From a virus, in the IMG/VR virus record IMGVR_UViG_3300013094_002559, positions 1 through 29,738 of that record: a stretch of DNA of 29,738 bases, one strand, 5' to 3'. Below, piece by piece: positions 1 to 9,087 of the stretch. How positions within the stretch are numbered: position 1 is the stretch's first letter; each line of letters opens with the position of its first letter. A program made the position numbers and the translations under genes. The notes below the pieces were generated by a model. It worked only from the letters and a program-made list of their open reading frames with translations. It was not told the DNA's origin and ran no database searches.

Positions 1-3000
1 TTACCGTTACCAATATAGGGAATATTAGTTTGTGTACCGCCAACATAAACTTCAAACTGACTTGAACTACTATAATAATGGTTCATAACCGCAATGCCAC
101 CATAAGTGGTGGTATTACCGGGAATCCCGGTTATGGCAGCATTAGATCCAAAGTAGATCCATTGTCCATCTGCACCGGTGCCTCCACTAGCACCAATACT
201 AGCAGTTATAACCATATCATAGTTATAATTGATTGTACTACTGTTCCAGTTAATGTAGCCAGACTGTGAAGTAGTTGTTGTGGTTAGTTTTAATCCGTAT
301 GCTTGTGTGCTATCCCAGGTAGCAATGCCACCAATGGTACCACTTGGTGTAAATGCCGACAATGCCACGTTACTATTAGCCTGCCAAGTATCCCACAAGA
401 AACGTGTTTGTGGTCCACTTGAACCGGATGCTATCACACTACTAGGTAAAATAACTGCACCATTGCTTAAGAAACTGCTTACATATGATCCGGCAGTAAT
501 TGTGGTATTACTAGTGGTACCAATAATGTTACCTATACCCGAAATGTTACCACCTGATGTTAGCGTAATATTGGCTGTGTTAGAAATGTATCCGCCAGCA
601 ATTACAGCATTAGCCGTATATAAGTTGCCGGTATTAACATATCCAGCAGTTAATGTGCCTACGCCAGAGCCAACTGCCACGTTGCCGGTTGGGGCACCTA
701 TTGTCAGTAAGGTTGCGGCACCACCAAAGTTAATAGTAGTTGCTGTGGTATTAACCAATGGTAATGTAGTTTGTGTAGTAACAATACCGCCTGTACCTTG
801 TACTGTTAAAGTACCAGCACTGGTAATACCTATACTGTTTATAGTAGATAAAGCAGTACTGGTTAAACTCATTCGCGAGCCCATACCAGCCACAGTATTA
901 GCAGTAGCACTACCTTGTGCATTCCAGTAGAAGTTGGCACCGTCTATGTAGAATTGTCCAGCACCATTGTTATAGGTGTTACGAGTATACATAGCACCGT
1001 TACTGCCAAAGTAAGCGTTGTTTAGTATTTGAGTTGCTGATAAGTTTGATGCATATCCTGAGGAAATAGTTGTATTGTTACCAACAAATAATTGTGCAAT
1101 ATTACTTTCTACTGGATATGGGTTAACATTACCAATTGCAACGATACTATTGGCACTCAACATTGCAACTACGTTGGCATTACTGTATGTTCCACTGCCA
1201 CCTGACACAGTTGACAATATGTTTACACCATTAGCAAATAGATAGTTTGGTGCTATTATATTGGCGGTTGTTGTAATGTTGGCAGTTGTACTAATGCTTG
1301 TTGCAAAGTTTTGAAGATTAGCCACAACGTTGGCGTTACTATATGTTCCACCAATGCCAGTCAAAATACTGACACCATTGGCATAGGCAAACACATTGCC
1401 ATAATGCACGTTGGCTGTGATATTACCAGTGGCATTGTTAATGGCTGTGGGTGATGCAACCAGAGTAAATGTTGGATATCCTCCCGACAAACTCATAGTG
1501 GTACTCAACGGAACTACCCAAGTAGGTTGTCCCGAGTAGGTACTAGCAGTTGGAGTTCCGGTAACGGTGGGGCTGTTGCCGCCAGTAGACACGGTCCACC
1601 CTGCACCCACCACTGTGGCAAAATTGGCAGGCACATTGCTTTGATACAGTACAACTGTATTGCTGGCATTGCTGACTGCATACTGTGTGGCCACAATTTG
1701 ATTTCCTCCACCGCCGGTCACAGTTAAACCTGCAATATTGACGCTGGTTGTACTAGACAAATAATTAGCCACGTTGGCATTGCTGTATGTTGTACCAGTT
1801 ACCAAAGGTTGGCCATTGGCATAGAAATAATTATTGGTAATAATATTGCCAGCAGTCAAATTACCACTGACACTGATTGGATTTGCAGCCAAGTAAGCGG
1901 ACACATTGGCATTACCGTATGCAACATTGCCAAATGCAGTAAGTGGTATAGATTTCCAAATTGCAGGAGGATTTGGATTAGTTAGTGTGGCTGTACCACC
2001 TGCGGCAGATCCAAAGCCGGTGCCAGTCCAGGTGATTTGCCATTGGTTAGAATCACCGCCATATGTTTGTATAGTAGCAATGGTAAATGTATAGGTGCTG
2101 AAAGTAACAGTCCAGCCTACTTGCGGAGTTGGGTAGGATCCTTTTTGCAAGAAAAGTGTGTTGCCGCTAGCGCCTAGCCAACCTACAGTATAAGAACTTG
2201 GCGTCCAAGTTGTTGTACAGTAATAAAGGTAATTATTATCTACTCGGACCATACCAGCTGTGTCGCCAGATGACCCAATTGATAAACTAGGCGCAGAACC
2301 GGAGATTATTAAGTTAGCTACAGTGGCTGTATTAGATGACAAATATGCGGCTACATTAGCATTGCTATAGCCATTATATTCAAATGCAGTAATTGGAATT
2401 GTTTTCCATATTGCTGGATAAGGTGTAGGATCAAAGAATACAACCGGTTGAGAAGTAACCACCCCGTTATTACCAATACCAGCCCCTGTGATGCCCCATG
2501 TGGAGCCTTCGTCAGTTACACCTGTGATTGTTGTTGTAAATCCACTTACCTGTGGATAACTTGTTCCAGTAATTGTCCACCCTACTTGTGGAGTTGGATA
2601 GCCACCTTTGTTAATGTGCCATACATCATCCTGAGTGTAAAGCGAATTAGAAGTTGCAGAGTAGTGTTGATCAACATACGTTGCAGAACAATAATAAACG
2701 TAATTGCTGTCTATTGCAATCTGTCCTACTGTATCTCCAGCCTTACCAGTTGAGACTGTTGGCGGAGTAACATAACCACTAGGTAGAACAGAGCCATCTG
2801 CAAACGTTATGCCACCAGTGTTAGCTAAAACAAGGTTACCGGCTTTTATAGTACCATAAGTGGTACCCATGAATACATTACCATTATCAGTACCTTGATT
2901 ATACCATTCTAAGAATCCTGTATCGTTGGCTAATCCTAAGAACGCAGTACTGTCACCGCCCAGTGATGTTTTGTAATAATGGAACTTGATACCAATGTCT

Positions 3001-5579
3001 TGGCCGTCATCATATGTCCATGCACTTAAATCTGGTTGTGTGTGTAAGTTCAATAAATTATCAGCAACTACTAATTCACTTGAGCTTGTAAACTGTGTAT
3101 TACCTAGTATATTCAGGTTTCCGGTGACAGTTAAATTACCGTAAGCAAACGCATCACGATTGAAATTAATACCATCGTTGGCAATTTGTAATTGTAGTGA
3201 TTGACTATCTCTGCCGCCATTGGTATAAAACTTGTGTCCACCACCATTAGCAATCGTATCGCCCCACTCGTGGTATTCCAATGAGTTGCCATTACGTCTA
3301 ATACTATGATTGGTGTCACTGAAATATACACCATTGCTGTTTTCCGGTAACTGTATTGGTCCCGGAACTGTTAATAAGCCAGCATTGTCAAATTTCCATT
3401 GATAGCTTCCGTCCAATGAGGAAACTGTAACATTATTGTGTGCACCAAGTGTAAGAGAGTTAACTGTAGTAACAGTAGCATCTCCTCCCGACGAACTCAA
3501 TAAGAAATTATTAGGTAAAGTTAGTGTGCCGTTGTCACTGAATCCATAATTTGCTTCGCCTTGACTAAAACTAGACAACAATGCAAGAACGTTAGCATCA
3601 GTATATGTACTGCCACCGGCAGTAATGCCACTTAGTATACTTGTACCATTGGCGTAAGTGATTGTGCCATTGGCTGGCAAAACAAGATTAGCATTAGAAT
3701 AGAATGTCCAGTCCGTTGTGTCTGCGGTAATTGTTACGTTAGCCCACTCACCAATTATGTCACTGTGAGAGAATGTAATATCGCCAGTATTTGCTCCGCC
3801 AGCAGTAATACCATTTAAAATGCTTTGTCCGTTCGCGTAGTTTATACTACCACCAGTGGGCAATATCAAGTTACCAGTTGAATCCATTTGCCACTGTGCC
3901 GCGCCGCTGTTGGCATTGAATGTAAAGCCAGTGCCAGCTGAGAATGTCGAGCTACTAGACGAATTCCAGTTTGCTACACCGCTGTAGGTGCTCACAGTCA
4001 GTGCGTTCGATGGCCAACTTATAGTAGAACAACCAGTGAAATGCCAGTTTGCGCCGCTGGATCCTATTATTACATCGCCTGATGAGTTGTAGACTTCGGT
4101 CGGTACTGCTGATATTTGGATTCCATTAACTGATAATGTGCCTGTGCCATTGACAGTTAAATTACCACTTGGGAATGTAATCACATTAGCTGTGATATCT
4201 AACTCACCTAGGTATGTATTTGGTGCTGGTATTACCACAGGGCTAGCATCTATCCATGTGTTTAATGCATGAATATAAGTACGGCCATCATTGGTATTAT
4301 ACCACAAGGATCCTGCGACAGTACTAGGAACAGTATTGCCAACTGTGATAATCGAGTGTAGTCCAGTCCATGCGGTTGATTGTACCGTACTATCTGGGAA
4401 TGTTATGTTACCAGTCTTGTCAAATTGCCAAACTGTATTTGTGGCTGGATAGTTTGTAGCAATATAAACATTGTTTTCATCAGTTTCTACATACTGAGCA
4501 CCACTGTGGCTATTAATAATAGCATAATCGCCTTCATTTGGCCCAGCTCCTAAACCAATACCGTGTCCATCACTATAGGTATCACCAATAACTCCACCTT
4601 GTGGTATTGTTATTTGTCCATTGGTGCCAAATGTCCATCCGTTGGTAACAGATCCAGCAGTTCCGGTTCCTATTTGTACAGGCCCATATGTATTGTTTAG
4701 TTGCAGAGAGCTACTAGATCCATTGGGCGGAATTAATAATGCCGATGTAGCACCGTGACTAAGGTCGGCATTTTCAATGATCATACCATTGAAATCATAA
4801 ATGGCATCACCTGTAAAACCGATGTTACCGGTGTTGGCTGCACCGCCACTGGTTATACCCGATAGTATGTTTACGCCATTGGCAAAATTAAACTGGGTAG
4901 CATTTATATTGCCCACTACAATATTACCCAATAGGTACGAAGCTACATTTGAATTATTATAAACTTGTCCTTGTAATGTGGTAATTGCTGTATTTTGTGC
5001 AGCAGCATTTGACCAAAGATTAGAAATTTGTAAATTAGCCGCGATAATATTAGCATTAGTTAAAGTAATACTATTTGTAATAGCACCAATTGCACTACTT
5101 TCATTTGCCAAATTGGCTGCAATTTCTCCTAGTGTGTCTAGTGTACCAGGAGCACTATTAATTAAATTGTTAATAGCTGTAGAGATGGCAGTAGTAACAT
5201 AGGCTGTAGTTGTTTTTGTAGCAACCTGGGCGTCAACATAGCCTTTCATAGCTGTGTTGGCTGTAGTTATTTGTCCTTGAGTCGCAGTAATACGGCTGTC
5301 AACATAGCCTTTCATTGTAGTATTAGCAGTAACAATTGCTAAATTTGCTGCAACAACATTTGCAGATAGTGCTGCAATATTAGCGTTAACATAAGTTAAA
5401 TCTACGCCGCCTCCACCGCCTGACCCTACTACCCAACCACCGGGCGTAGCACCGTCTTGTATACGTAGAGTTTGTAATCCAGTGTCTATTAATAGTTCGC
5501 CCAATGGGCCTACATAGGTACTGGCATGTGCTGTGTTGCCACGTTTTAATAAGATTTGACTAATATTTAGATTCGACAT
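1..5579 (-). CDS. Giant tail fibre / receptor-binding protein, 3' end beyond window
   Basis: A reading frame open from the ATG at 5579 to the left edge gives at least 1,859 residues and no stop seen. It is very rich in Asn, Thr, Gly, Ser and Ala. Near the N-terminus is the phage-fibre motif SAPGTLDTLGEIAANLA, preceded by two copies of MKGYVD. The middle repeats short units such as YSNANV and NGVNIL. Two larger tandem modules start near residues 943 and 1104; each has a GDT-G-------YYC motif, YPTPQVGWT and PAIWK-IP-TAF. From about residue 1725 (RFLWDTWQ) the sequence looks like a beta-sandwich, perhaps lectin-like, domain. The start overlaps the stop of the upstream gene (TAATG). It probably makes a trimeric fibre contacting the host surface. 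Fibre nature is confident; the domain names are inference. Confidence 0.85.
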   Translation of the reverse strand, partial: MSNLNISQILLKRGNTAHASTYVGPLGELLIDTGLQTLRIQDGATPGGWVVGSGGGGGVDLTYVNANIAALSANVVAANLAIVTANTTMKGYVDSRITATQGQITTANTAMKGYVDAQVATKTTTAYVTTAISTAINNLINSAPGTLDTLGEIAANLANESSAIGAITNSITLTNANIIAANLQISNLWSNAAAQNTAITTLQGQVYNNSNVASYLLGNIVVGNINATQFNFANGVNILSGITSGGAANTGNIGFTGDAIYDFNGMIIENADLSHGATSALLIPPNGSSSSLQLNNTYGPVQIGTGTAGSVTNGWTFGTNGQITIPQGGVIGDTYSDGHGIGLGAGPNEGDYAIINSHSGAQYVETDENNVYIATNYPATNTVWQFDKTGNITFPDSTVQSTAWTGLHSIITVGNTVPSTVAGSLWYNTNDGRTYIHALNTWIDASPVVIPAPNTYLGELDITANVITFPSGNLTVNGTGTLSVNGIQISAVPTEVYNSSGDVIIGSSGANWHFTGCSTISWPSNALTVSTYSGVANWNSSSSSTFSAGTGFTFNANSGAAQWQMDSTGNLILPTGGSINYANGQSILNGITAGGANTGDITFSHSDIIGEWANVTITADTTDWTFYSNANLVLPANGTITYANGTSILSGITAGGSTYTDANVLALLSSFSQGEANYGFSDNGTLTLPNNFLLSSSGGDATVTTVNSLTLGAHNNVTVSSLDGSYQWKFDNAGLLTVPGPIQLPENSNGVYFSDTNHSIRRNGNSLEYHEWGDTIANGGGHKFYTNGGRDSQSLQLQIANDGINFNRDAFAYGNLTVTGNLNILGNTQFTSSSELVVADNLLNLHTQPDLSAWTYDDGQDIGIKFHYYKTSLGGDSTAFLGLANDTGFLEWYNQGTDNGNVFMGTTYGTIKAGNLVLANTGGITFADGSVLPSGYVTPPTVSTGKAGDTVGQIAIDSNYVYYCSATYVDQHYSATSNSLYTQDDVWHINKGGYPTPQVGWTITGTSYPQVSGFTTTITGVTDEGSTWGITGAGIGNNGVVTSQPVVFFDPTPYPAIWKTIPITAFEYNGYSNANVAAYLSSNTATVANLIISGSAPSLSIGSSGDTAGMVRVDNNYLYYCTTTWTPSSYTVGWLGASGNTLFLQKGSYPTPQVGWTVTFSTYTFTIATIQTYGGDSNQWQITWTGTGFGSAAGGTATLTNPNPPAIWKSIPLTAFGNVAYGNANVSAYLAANPISVSGNLTAGNIITNNYFYANGQPLVTGTTYSNANVANYLSSTTSVNIAGLTVTGGGGNQIVATQYAVSNASNTVVLYQSNVPANFATVVGAGWTVSTGGNSPTVTGTPTASTYSGQPTWVVPLSTTMSLSGGYPTFTLVASPTAINNATGNITANVHYGNVFAYANGVSILTGIGGTYSNANVVANLQNFATSISTTANITTTANIIAPNYLFANGVNILSTVSGGSGTYSNANVVAMLSANSIVAIGNVNPYPVESNIAQLFVGNNTTISSGYASNLSATQILNNAYFGSNGAMYTRNTYNNGAGQFYIDGANFYWNAQGSATANTVAGMGSRMSLTSTALSTINSIGITSAGTLTVQGTGGIVTTQTTLPLVNTTATTINFGGAATLLTIGAPTGNVAVGSGVGTLTAGYVNTGNLYTANAVIAGGYISNTANITLTSGGNISGIGNIIGTTSNTTITAGSYVSSFLSNGAVILPSSVIASGSSGPQTRFLWDTWQANSNVALSAFTPSGTIGGIATWDSTQAYGLKLTTTTTSQSGYINWNSSTINYNYDMVITASIGASGGTGADGQWIYFGSNAAITGIPGNTTTYGGIAVMNHYYSSSSQFEVYVGGTQTNIPYIGNG

Positions 5580-6073
5580 TAGATACTTCCGCCATCAATT
5601 GAGAAGGTTTCAGTTATAGGCGGTGTTACAGTAGTACTGTAATATGCTGGAAGTACTTCTAAATCCAATGGAACGCCGTAGTTGTCATCGATATAAACTG
5701 GACTAGTTACATCCGTGTTGGTTACTGTAGTACTAAAAGCCAATTTATAAAAACGTTGATCTAGACTGTTTATAGTGTTTGCATCAAATGTAAAATTGCC
5801 CAAACCCAATTGTATATTTGCCCAAGTTACAGGATAACTTTTAATAGTAACTTGATTTGTAGGATCTTGTATACTGGCCGTTACACTACTACCAGTTAAA
5901 TCCACTGGCTTTTGATCTTGATTTTTGACTATAACTTGTATTGGATTGTCTACCCCTTGATAGACTTTAATTGGACGATTGTACACGACACGGTTCCTTG
6001 TAGTAAATATCGTAGGATCAAAAACTTGAACCTCGGCTGTATTCGGATATAAATATGTTTTGATAGTAATCAT
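5579..6073 (-). CDS. Probable virion/tail-associated protein, unknown
   Basis: This encodes 164 residues, with no signal peptide or membrane segment. The sequence is beta-rich: a segment around residues 45-75 reads as immunoglobulin-like (PIQVIVKNQDQKPVDLTGSS, then SIQDP), and the tail is Thr/Pro rich. It sits immediately upstream of the giant fibre gene with a one-base TAATG overlap, so the two are co-translated. A T4-late-type octamer on the same strand lies about 20 bases before its ATG. Context and composition suggest a fibre-attachment or baseplate-periphery protein, but I do not recognise the family. It could also be a fibre chaperone or assembly factor. Confidence 0.7.
   Translation of the reverse strand: MITIKTYLYPNTAEVQVFDPTIFTTRNRVVYNRPIKVYQGVDNPIQVIVKNQDQKPVDLTGSSVTASIQDPTNQVTIKSYPVTWANIQLGLGNFTFDANTINSLDQRFYKLAFSTTVTNTDVTSPVYIDDNYGVPLDLEVLPAYYSTTVTPPITETFSIDGGSI
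6048..6055 (+). promoter_or_regulatory. T4-late-type promoter octamer TATAAATA
   Basis: An exact TATAAATA lies on the plus strand, with transcription expected to begin about six bases downstream and run into the gene at 6108. It lies inside the first codons of the opposite-strand gene (5579-6073), so part of the match may be coding-driven. Confidence 0.5.
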
Positions 6074-6092
6074 TTTGGATTATCTTTTAACA

Positions 6093-6100
6093 TATTTATC
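6093..6100 (-). promoter_or_regulatory. Late-type promoter octamer GATAAATA for the fibre operon
   Basis: GATAAATA on the minus strand differs from the T4 late consensus TATAAATA at one base. It ends 19 bases before the ATG at 6073, which suits a late promoter for the virion genes. The same octamer recurs upstream of groES (16942-16949). Confidence 0.55.
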
Positions 6101-6107
6101 GGAAACC

Positions 6108-6482
6108 GTGGAAGAACATTACAAGCAGTTATTAAGTCAGTACCCGTACCTAAGTCATATTACTTACGGCGGAAACGACTACATAGGCATAATCCAAAAT
6201 TTTGATGAGGTCATTACAACCCTGTATGACATAGGGCTGATCAAAGATTCAGGATTAAAAACACAATTCCTTACCTTAGGCGAAACCTGGTGGTGGGAAA
6301 GCAATAGACTTATCCCAATTAATGTGTTTTTAAAAGCGGATTGGGCTGTTTTTAAAGTATGCCTACGTACTATGAACAGCAAGGACGTAGAAATTAAAAT
6401 GGGCCCTTATGTGAGCCTGAAAGAAATGGCTACTAAACGTAGCAAACGTAAATCAATTACTCTTGTCCGAAGAGTTAGTTAA
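6108..6482 (+). CDS. Conserved T4-like phage protein, unknown function
   Basis: About 124 residues from a GTG start at 6108 with GGAA five bases upstream; the frame also extends to a TTG at 6060. Readable landmarks are LGETWWWESNRLIPI (mid-protein), a CLRTMNSKDVEI segment, and a basic C-terminus TKRSKRKSI. I recall similar small proteins in T4-like cyanophages, with the same WWWESNR and MNSKD blocks, but no assigned function. The basic tail could contact nucleic acid. It is the only plus-strand gene between 1 and 22360. Its 3' end overlaps the convergent DnaE-like gene by 8 bases, and a TATAAATA late-type octamer lies about 50 bases upstream. Confidence 0.75.
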   Translation: MEEHYKQLLSQYPYLSHITYGGNDYIGIIQNFDEVITTLYDIGLIKDSGLKTQFLTLGETWWWESNRLIPINVFLKADWAVFKVCLRTMNSKDVEIKMGPYVSLKEMATKRSKRKSITLVRRVS

Positions 6483-7068
6483 ATCCATAACTGATTTGTT
6501 CACATATTAAATTCATATGAACTACTACTAGATGTGCGTAGCTTACTGCGTGTGCTTTTTTAAAAAAGTAACTGTCATCTACAGGCTTATCCCAAACAGT
6601 TTTGGCAACTTCTGCCCACTTTTGTCCAATTAGATGTCTTTTAGCCGGGCGAATTACACTTAAAAACATAGCCATGCGTGGAATACTATTCACGGGATCA
6701 GGCATCTGCATTAGTGTACTGTAATGATTTCCGATATGAATCAATTGATTACAAAATTCTTCTTGCAATAACAGATCCCATAATGGTTCAGCGTTCATTA
6801 ACTCTGTTAAATGTTGCTCATTTTTTATCTGTGTATATAAAGACACATTTAAAAAGTCCAGTTTAGCGTAACCTAGATCTTCGGCCTTCTCATAATCAAT
6901 ACTGGCAATGCCCAAGAATGGGTCTACAGGAATATCTGTGGCGTATACTCCAGTATTGTGCCGAACTAACCGACCGTCACGCATGATGCTTGCTGGTGTG
7001 CAGTCAAGTAACTCTAATGCACGAGTCCTATCTCCAAAGTCTATATCAATGTCTGACTTAAATTTCAT
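6475..7068 (-). CDS. Miniature DNA polymerase III alpha (DnaE)-like palm protein
   Basis: This has only 197 residues but carries, in order, the landmark motifs of C-family polymerases. SDIDIDFGDR (residues 5-14) matches the PD-D-DF motif holding two catalytic aspartates (here D8 and D10). RHNTGVYAT (36-44) matches the RHA-G-V motif. AKLDFLNV (68-75) matches the third catalytic aspartate motif VKFDFLGL (D71). YFFKKAHAVSYAHL (167-180) matches the FNKSH--AYAL block. The roughly 1,160-residue bacterial enzyme is thus reduced to palm-like pieces; PHP, most of the fingers, beta-binding and OB domains are absent. The ATG overlaps the upstream stop by four bases (ATGA), and it lies in a train with a clamp-loader-like gene. 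Whether it is catalytic is unknown; a structural or regulatory role is equally possible. Confidence 0.75.
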   Translation of the reverse strand: MKFKSDIDIDFGDRTRALELLDCTPASIMRDGRLVRHNTGVYATDIPVDPFLGIASIDYEKAEDLGYAKLDFLNVSLYTQIKNEQHLTELMNAEPLWDLLLQEEFCNQLIHIGNHYSTLMQMPDPVNSIPRMAMFLSVIRPAKRHLIGQKWAEVAKTVWDKPVDDSYFFKKAHAVSYAHLVVVHMNLICEQISYGFN

Positions 7069-7766
7069 AGTCCTGCTTCCTTAAGAATATACTTAACCCA
7101 TTCAGTATCAGCCATATAGTCTTTGAATTTTTGTTGCCAAAACTCAGGGTTTAAATAAGGCAACAGTATTGCTACCTGTTCTTCATTTAGATCATCAAGA
7201 AAAGCCACGCCGCTGTCACAATTAAACACAATCCATGGACTGATACGACTAGTAGAAATATGATGGATGATCCTATTAGTATTGCCGTACCTAAAATAAT
7301 CTGTAAAACCATTTTTAAGCTCTGGATGATCATCTGCATAGTTCTGCATTTCCTTTAGTGCACGTTCTAGTGCGTCTTGTACTGCTTCTTTCTTTATATA
7401 GTCCTGGAGCCATTCATCATATAAACTATCTTTGCACCAATAGTCTAATTTCTTGTTATTTTTTAACAACCAATCAGTGAAACTAACAGTATTGATAGCA
7501 CGTATAGCAACCAAATATCTGCCATATTTAACAAAAGCGTTATAATAAGGACTAGTTACAAAATCCTCATAGGATTTTAACTTTGCACTACCTTGGGTTG
7601 TTTCGTAAAATCGCAGGTACGCACGTAGACCTAATTGTACTCCTGTTTCTTTTTCTTGTTGCCAACGACGTTTGGGCTCACAAAGATGTACACTAAGTGT
7701 AGATTCTTTGCTAAACTTTTTGTCGCAATAACGACAATTATAAGTAGTCTTTGATTCTTTTGTCAT
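7065..7766 (-). CDS. Zinc-finger phage protein, unknown role
   Basis: About 233 residues from the ATG at 7766; an in-frame ATG at 7775 is an alternative. Near the N-terminus a finger reads C11, C14, H27 and C29 (YNCRYCDKKFSKESTLSVHLC), followed by the basic stretch EPKRRW. That is a C2H2-type spacing with the last ligand probably Cys. The rest is helical and rich in Trp, Tyr and charged residues, without other motifs I recognise. I recall similar single-finger proteins in T4-like marine phages. It overlaps the gp62-like gene by about 29 bases and the DnaE-like gene by 4, so it is probably co-translated with replication genes. DNA or RNA binding is likely from the finger; function unknown. Confidence 0.75.
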   Translation of the reverse strand: MTKESKTTYNCRYCDKKFSKESTLSVHLCEPKRRWQQEKETGVQLGLRAYLRFYETTQGSAKLKSYEDFVTSPYYNAFVKYGRYLVAIRAINTVSFTDWLLKNNKKLDYWCKDSLYDEWLQDYIKKEAVQDALERALKEMQNYADDHPELKNGFTDYFRYGNTNRIIHHISTSRISPWIVFNCDSGVAFLDDLNEEQVAILLPYLNPEFWQQKFKDYMADTEWVKYILKEAGL

Positions 7767-8208
7767 CCCAACCATGTTCTCTTGCCAAGCGTTTAAGATC
7801 GTCTTTATCATTTATTTTTGCCAGTAATTCAATCTCGTCGTCTTTAGCCAATGGATAAAATTCACGCAGGAATTTTTCTGCTTTGTTGTTACTTGAATCT
7901 TTTTTCTTTGCAGCAAGCCACGTATGTCTTTGTCTACCCATGCCCGGGCTAACCGTGGTAGCCATTAACCATTGAAATTTTTTATGTTGTGTTGTGTTAA
8001 TATCAAAGAAGTTTTTATTTAATTTTTCATTACAACTAATTAGATAATAGGCTTGTAAATCAAAATCACCTTCGACTGTAGATCCATAGCGTATCATTAG
8101 ATACGGACTAAACTTTTTCTTTTCCTCGTCAGTTAAACTGTCGTAGAATTTTGTATTCTTTTGATCGAACTGCAACATTTCGTTGCCAACACTTAGTTTA
8201 TCACTCAT
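7738..8208 (-). CDS. Probable sliding-clamp-loader small subunit (gp62-like)
   Basis: 156 residues from the second of two adjacent ATGs, chosen because AAGGA lies six bases upstream of it. The centre (FQWLMATTVSPGMGRQRHTWLA) resembles the conserved segment of T4 gp62, YLMAAVPRGKRYGKW: a helix, then a basic loop, then W. The preceding region (a YLMIR then YYLIS pattern) also fits gp62 layout. The C-terminus LKRLAREHGWDDKRIKDYL is a compact charged helix pair. In T4, gp62 joins gp44 to load the gp45 clamp. No gp44 or gp45 is in this window, so the call rests on short motif similarity. It overlaps both neighbours in a replication-flavoured train. Confidence 0.5.
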   Translation of the reverse strand: MSDKLSVGNEMLQFDQKNTKFYDSLTDEEKKKFSPYLMIRYGSTVEGDFDLQAYYLISCNEKLNKNFFDINTTQHKKFQWLMATTVSPGMGRQRHTWLAAKKKDSSNNKAEKFLREFYPLAKDDEIELLAKINDKDDLKRLAREHGWDDKRIKDYL

Positions 8209-8506
8209 CATTGTCCTTGACTGGTAACCCGTTACTGTGTCGATCTGTAGTTTTTTCTACATCTTGAAACAAGCGTTTTTCTTGTGTGGTTAATTTATCT
8301 TTGTGTGTTTTGCGAGGATTACCACATAAGTAACAGTCAGGATTACCACAGTCCATGACATGATGTTTTTCTAGACGATGCGGTTGTTCAATGTTCTTTT
8401 CATTAAATGAATTATGCGATTTTGCAATTTTAACCTGCTTGTTAACAGCATTTTCATTTTTAAGCAATCGTTTTGAATGTTTGAATTTGTCTTCGTCTTT
8501 ACTCAT
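8201..8506 (-). CDS. Small Cys/His phage protein with CGNP-type metal motif
   Basis: 101 residues, highly charged. The recognisable part is HHVMDCGNPDCYLCGNPRKTH (about residues 48-68), where C53, C58 and C61 with nearby His residues look like a zinc site. A short TTQEKRLFQ follows. Small proteins with a CGNP--C--CGNPR core are common in T4-like aquatic phages and have no assigned role. The N-terminus is Lys-rich and likely disordered. It overlaps the upstream gene by 8 bases and the gp62-like gene by about 8. Confidence 0.7.
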   Translation of the reverse strand: MSKDEDKFKHSKRLLKNENAVNKQVKIAKSHNSFNEKNIEQPHRLEKHHVMDCGNPDCYLCGNPRKTHKDKLTTQEKRLFQDVEKTTDRHSNGLPVKDNDE

Positions 8507-8771
8507 TTGTGCCTTCTTGTTTTCTTAAATGATAGTACACTATAGCACGTTCTAGTAGATCCTGCAAGCCTGAATCTGTCCGTGCCATTATACGGATTTC
8601 TCCCCACATTTGGTCTTCCTTCATGTGTTCGATCAAGGGTCTACCATCCCATGTCCTGTCGTCTTTTCTATCTGACTCTACTAAGTCTCGCGTAAGAGAT
8701 CCTATGTTTCTTGAGTAGACTGTTCTACCGCCATCTGGCGATTCATAAATTTTAGTGGTTCCGTTGTCCAT
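8499..8771 (-). CDS. Conserved small phage protein, unknown
   Basis: 90 residues from ATG 8771; the frame also reaches an upstream GTG at 8780. The N-terminus (TKIYESPDGGRTVYSRNIG) looks like a short beta-hairpin, followed by helical acidic/basic sequence ending LLERAIVYYHLRKQEG. No catalytic motif is visible. The start lies inside the end of the cupin gene (20-base overlap) and the end overlaps the CGNP gene. I recall similar short proteins in other phages but no function. Confidence 0.65.
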   Translation of the reverse strand: MDNGTTKIYESPDGGRTVYSRNIGSLTRDLVESDRKDDRTWDGRPLIEHMKEDQMWGEIRIMARTDSGLQDLLERAIVYYHLRKQEGTNE

Positions 8772-9087
8772 TAAACACACAATTAAAAATTAAATCAGAA
8801 TCACCATCATTGATAACTCTGTGAAACTCGCCATCGGGAATTAACACTACAGATCCAGGATTGACTCTAAATTTTTCTTCGCCCACAATCATCATTCCAG
8901 TACCCGATACAAAGAAATAAACTTCTTCTTGCCCTGCATGAAGGTGCCCACGGGTAGCATGCCCTGAATGCAAACAAGTACTACTAAGTACAAGATTTTT
9001 TAAAGTTTTATTGTCTTTGAGCAAGTATGTTTCGTTATCTTTAACAACTTCCCCGCCTATATCCATTGAATTATATAATAGTTTCAT
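8752..9087 (-). CDS. Single-domain cupin protein
   Basis: 111 residues from ATG 9087 (a GTG lies two codons upstream), with AAGGTG as ribosome site. Cupin motif 1 is GHLHAGQEEVYFFVSGTG and motif 2 is PDGEFHRVIN, giving the usual two His plus Glu and a later His as metal ligands. The fold is a small metal-binding beta-barrel, often a sugar isomerase, dioxygenase or sensor. The substrate cannot be read from sequence. The start overlaps the upstream stop as TAATG. Sugar-nucleotide-type cupins would fit with the glycan operon elsewhere in the window, but this gene sits in a different transcription unit. Confidence 0.85.
   Translation of the reverse strand: MKLLYNSMDIGGEVVKDNETYLLKDNKTLKNLVLSSTCLHSGHATRGHLHAGQEEVYFFVSGTGMMIVGEEKFRVNPGSVVLIPDGEFHRVINDGDSDLIFNCVFNGQRNH

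Noticed and set aside
280-930. 216-codon plus-strand ORF opposite the fibre gene
   Set aside because: The minus-strand frame is continuous and shows clear fibre repeats; the plus frame is Val/Pro/Leu-rich translation of Asn/Thr-rich DNA, with no ribosome site.
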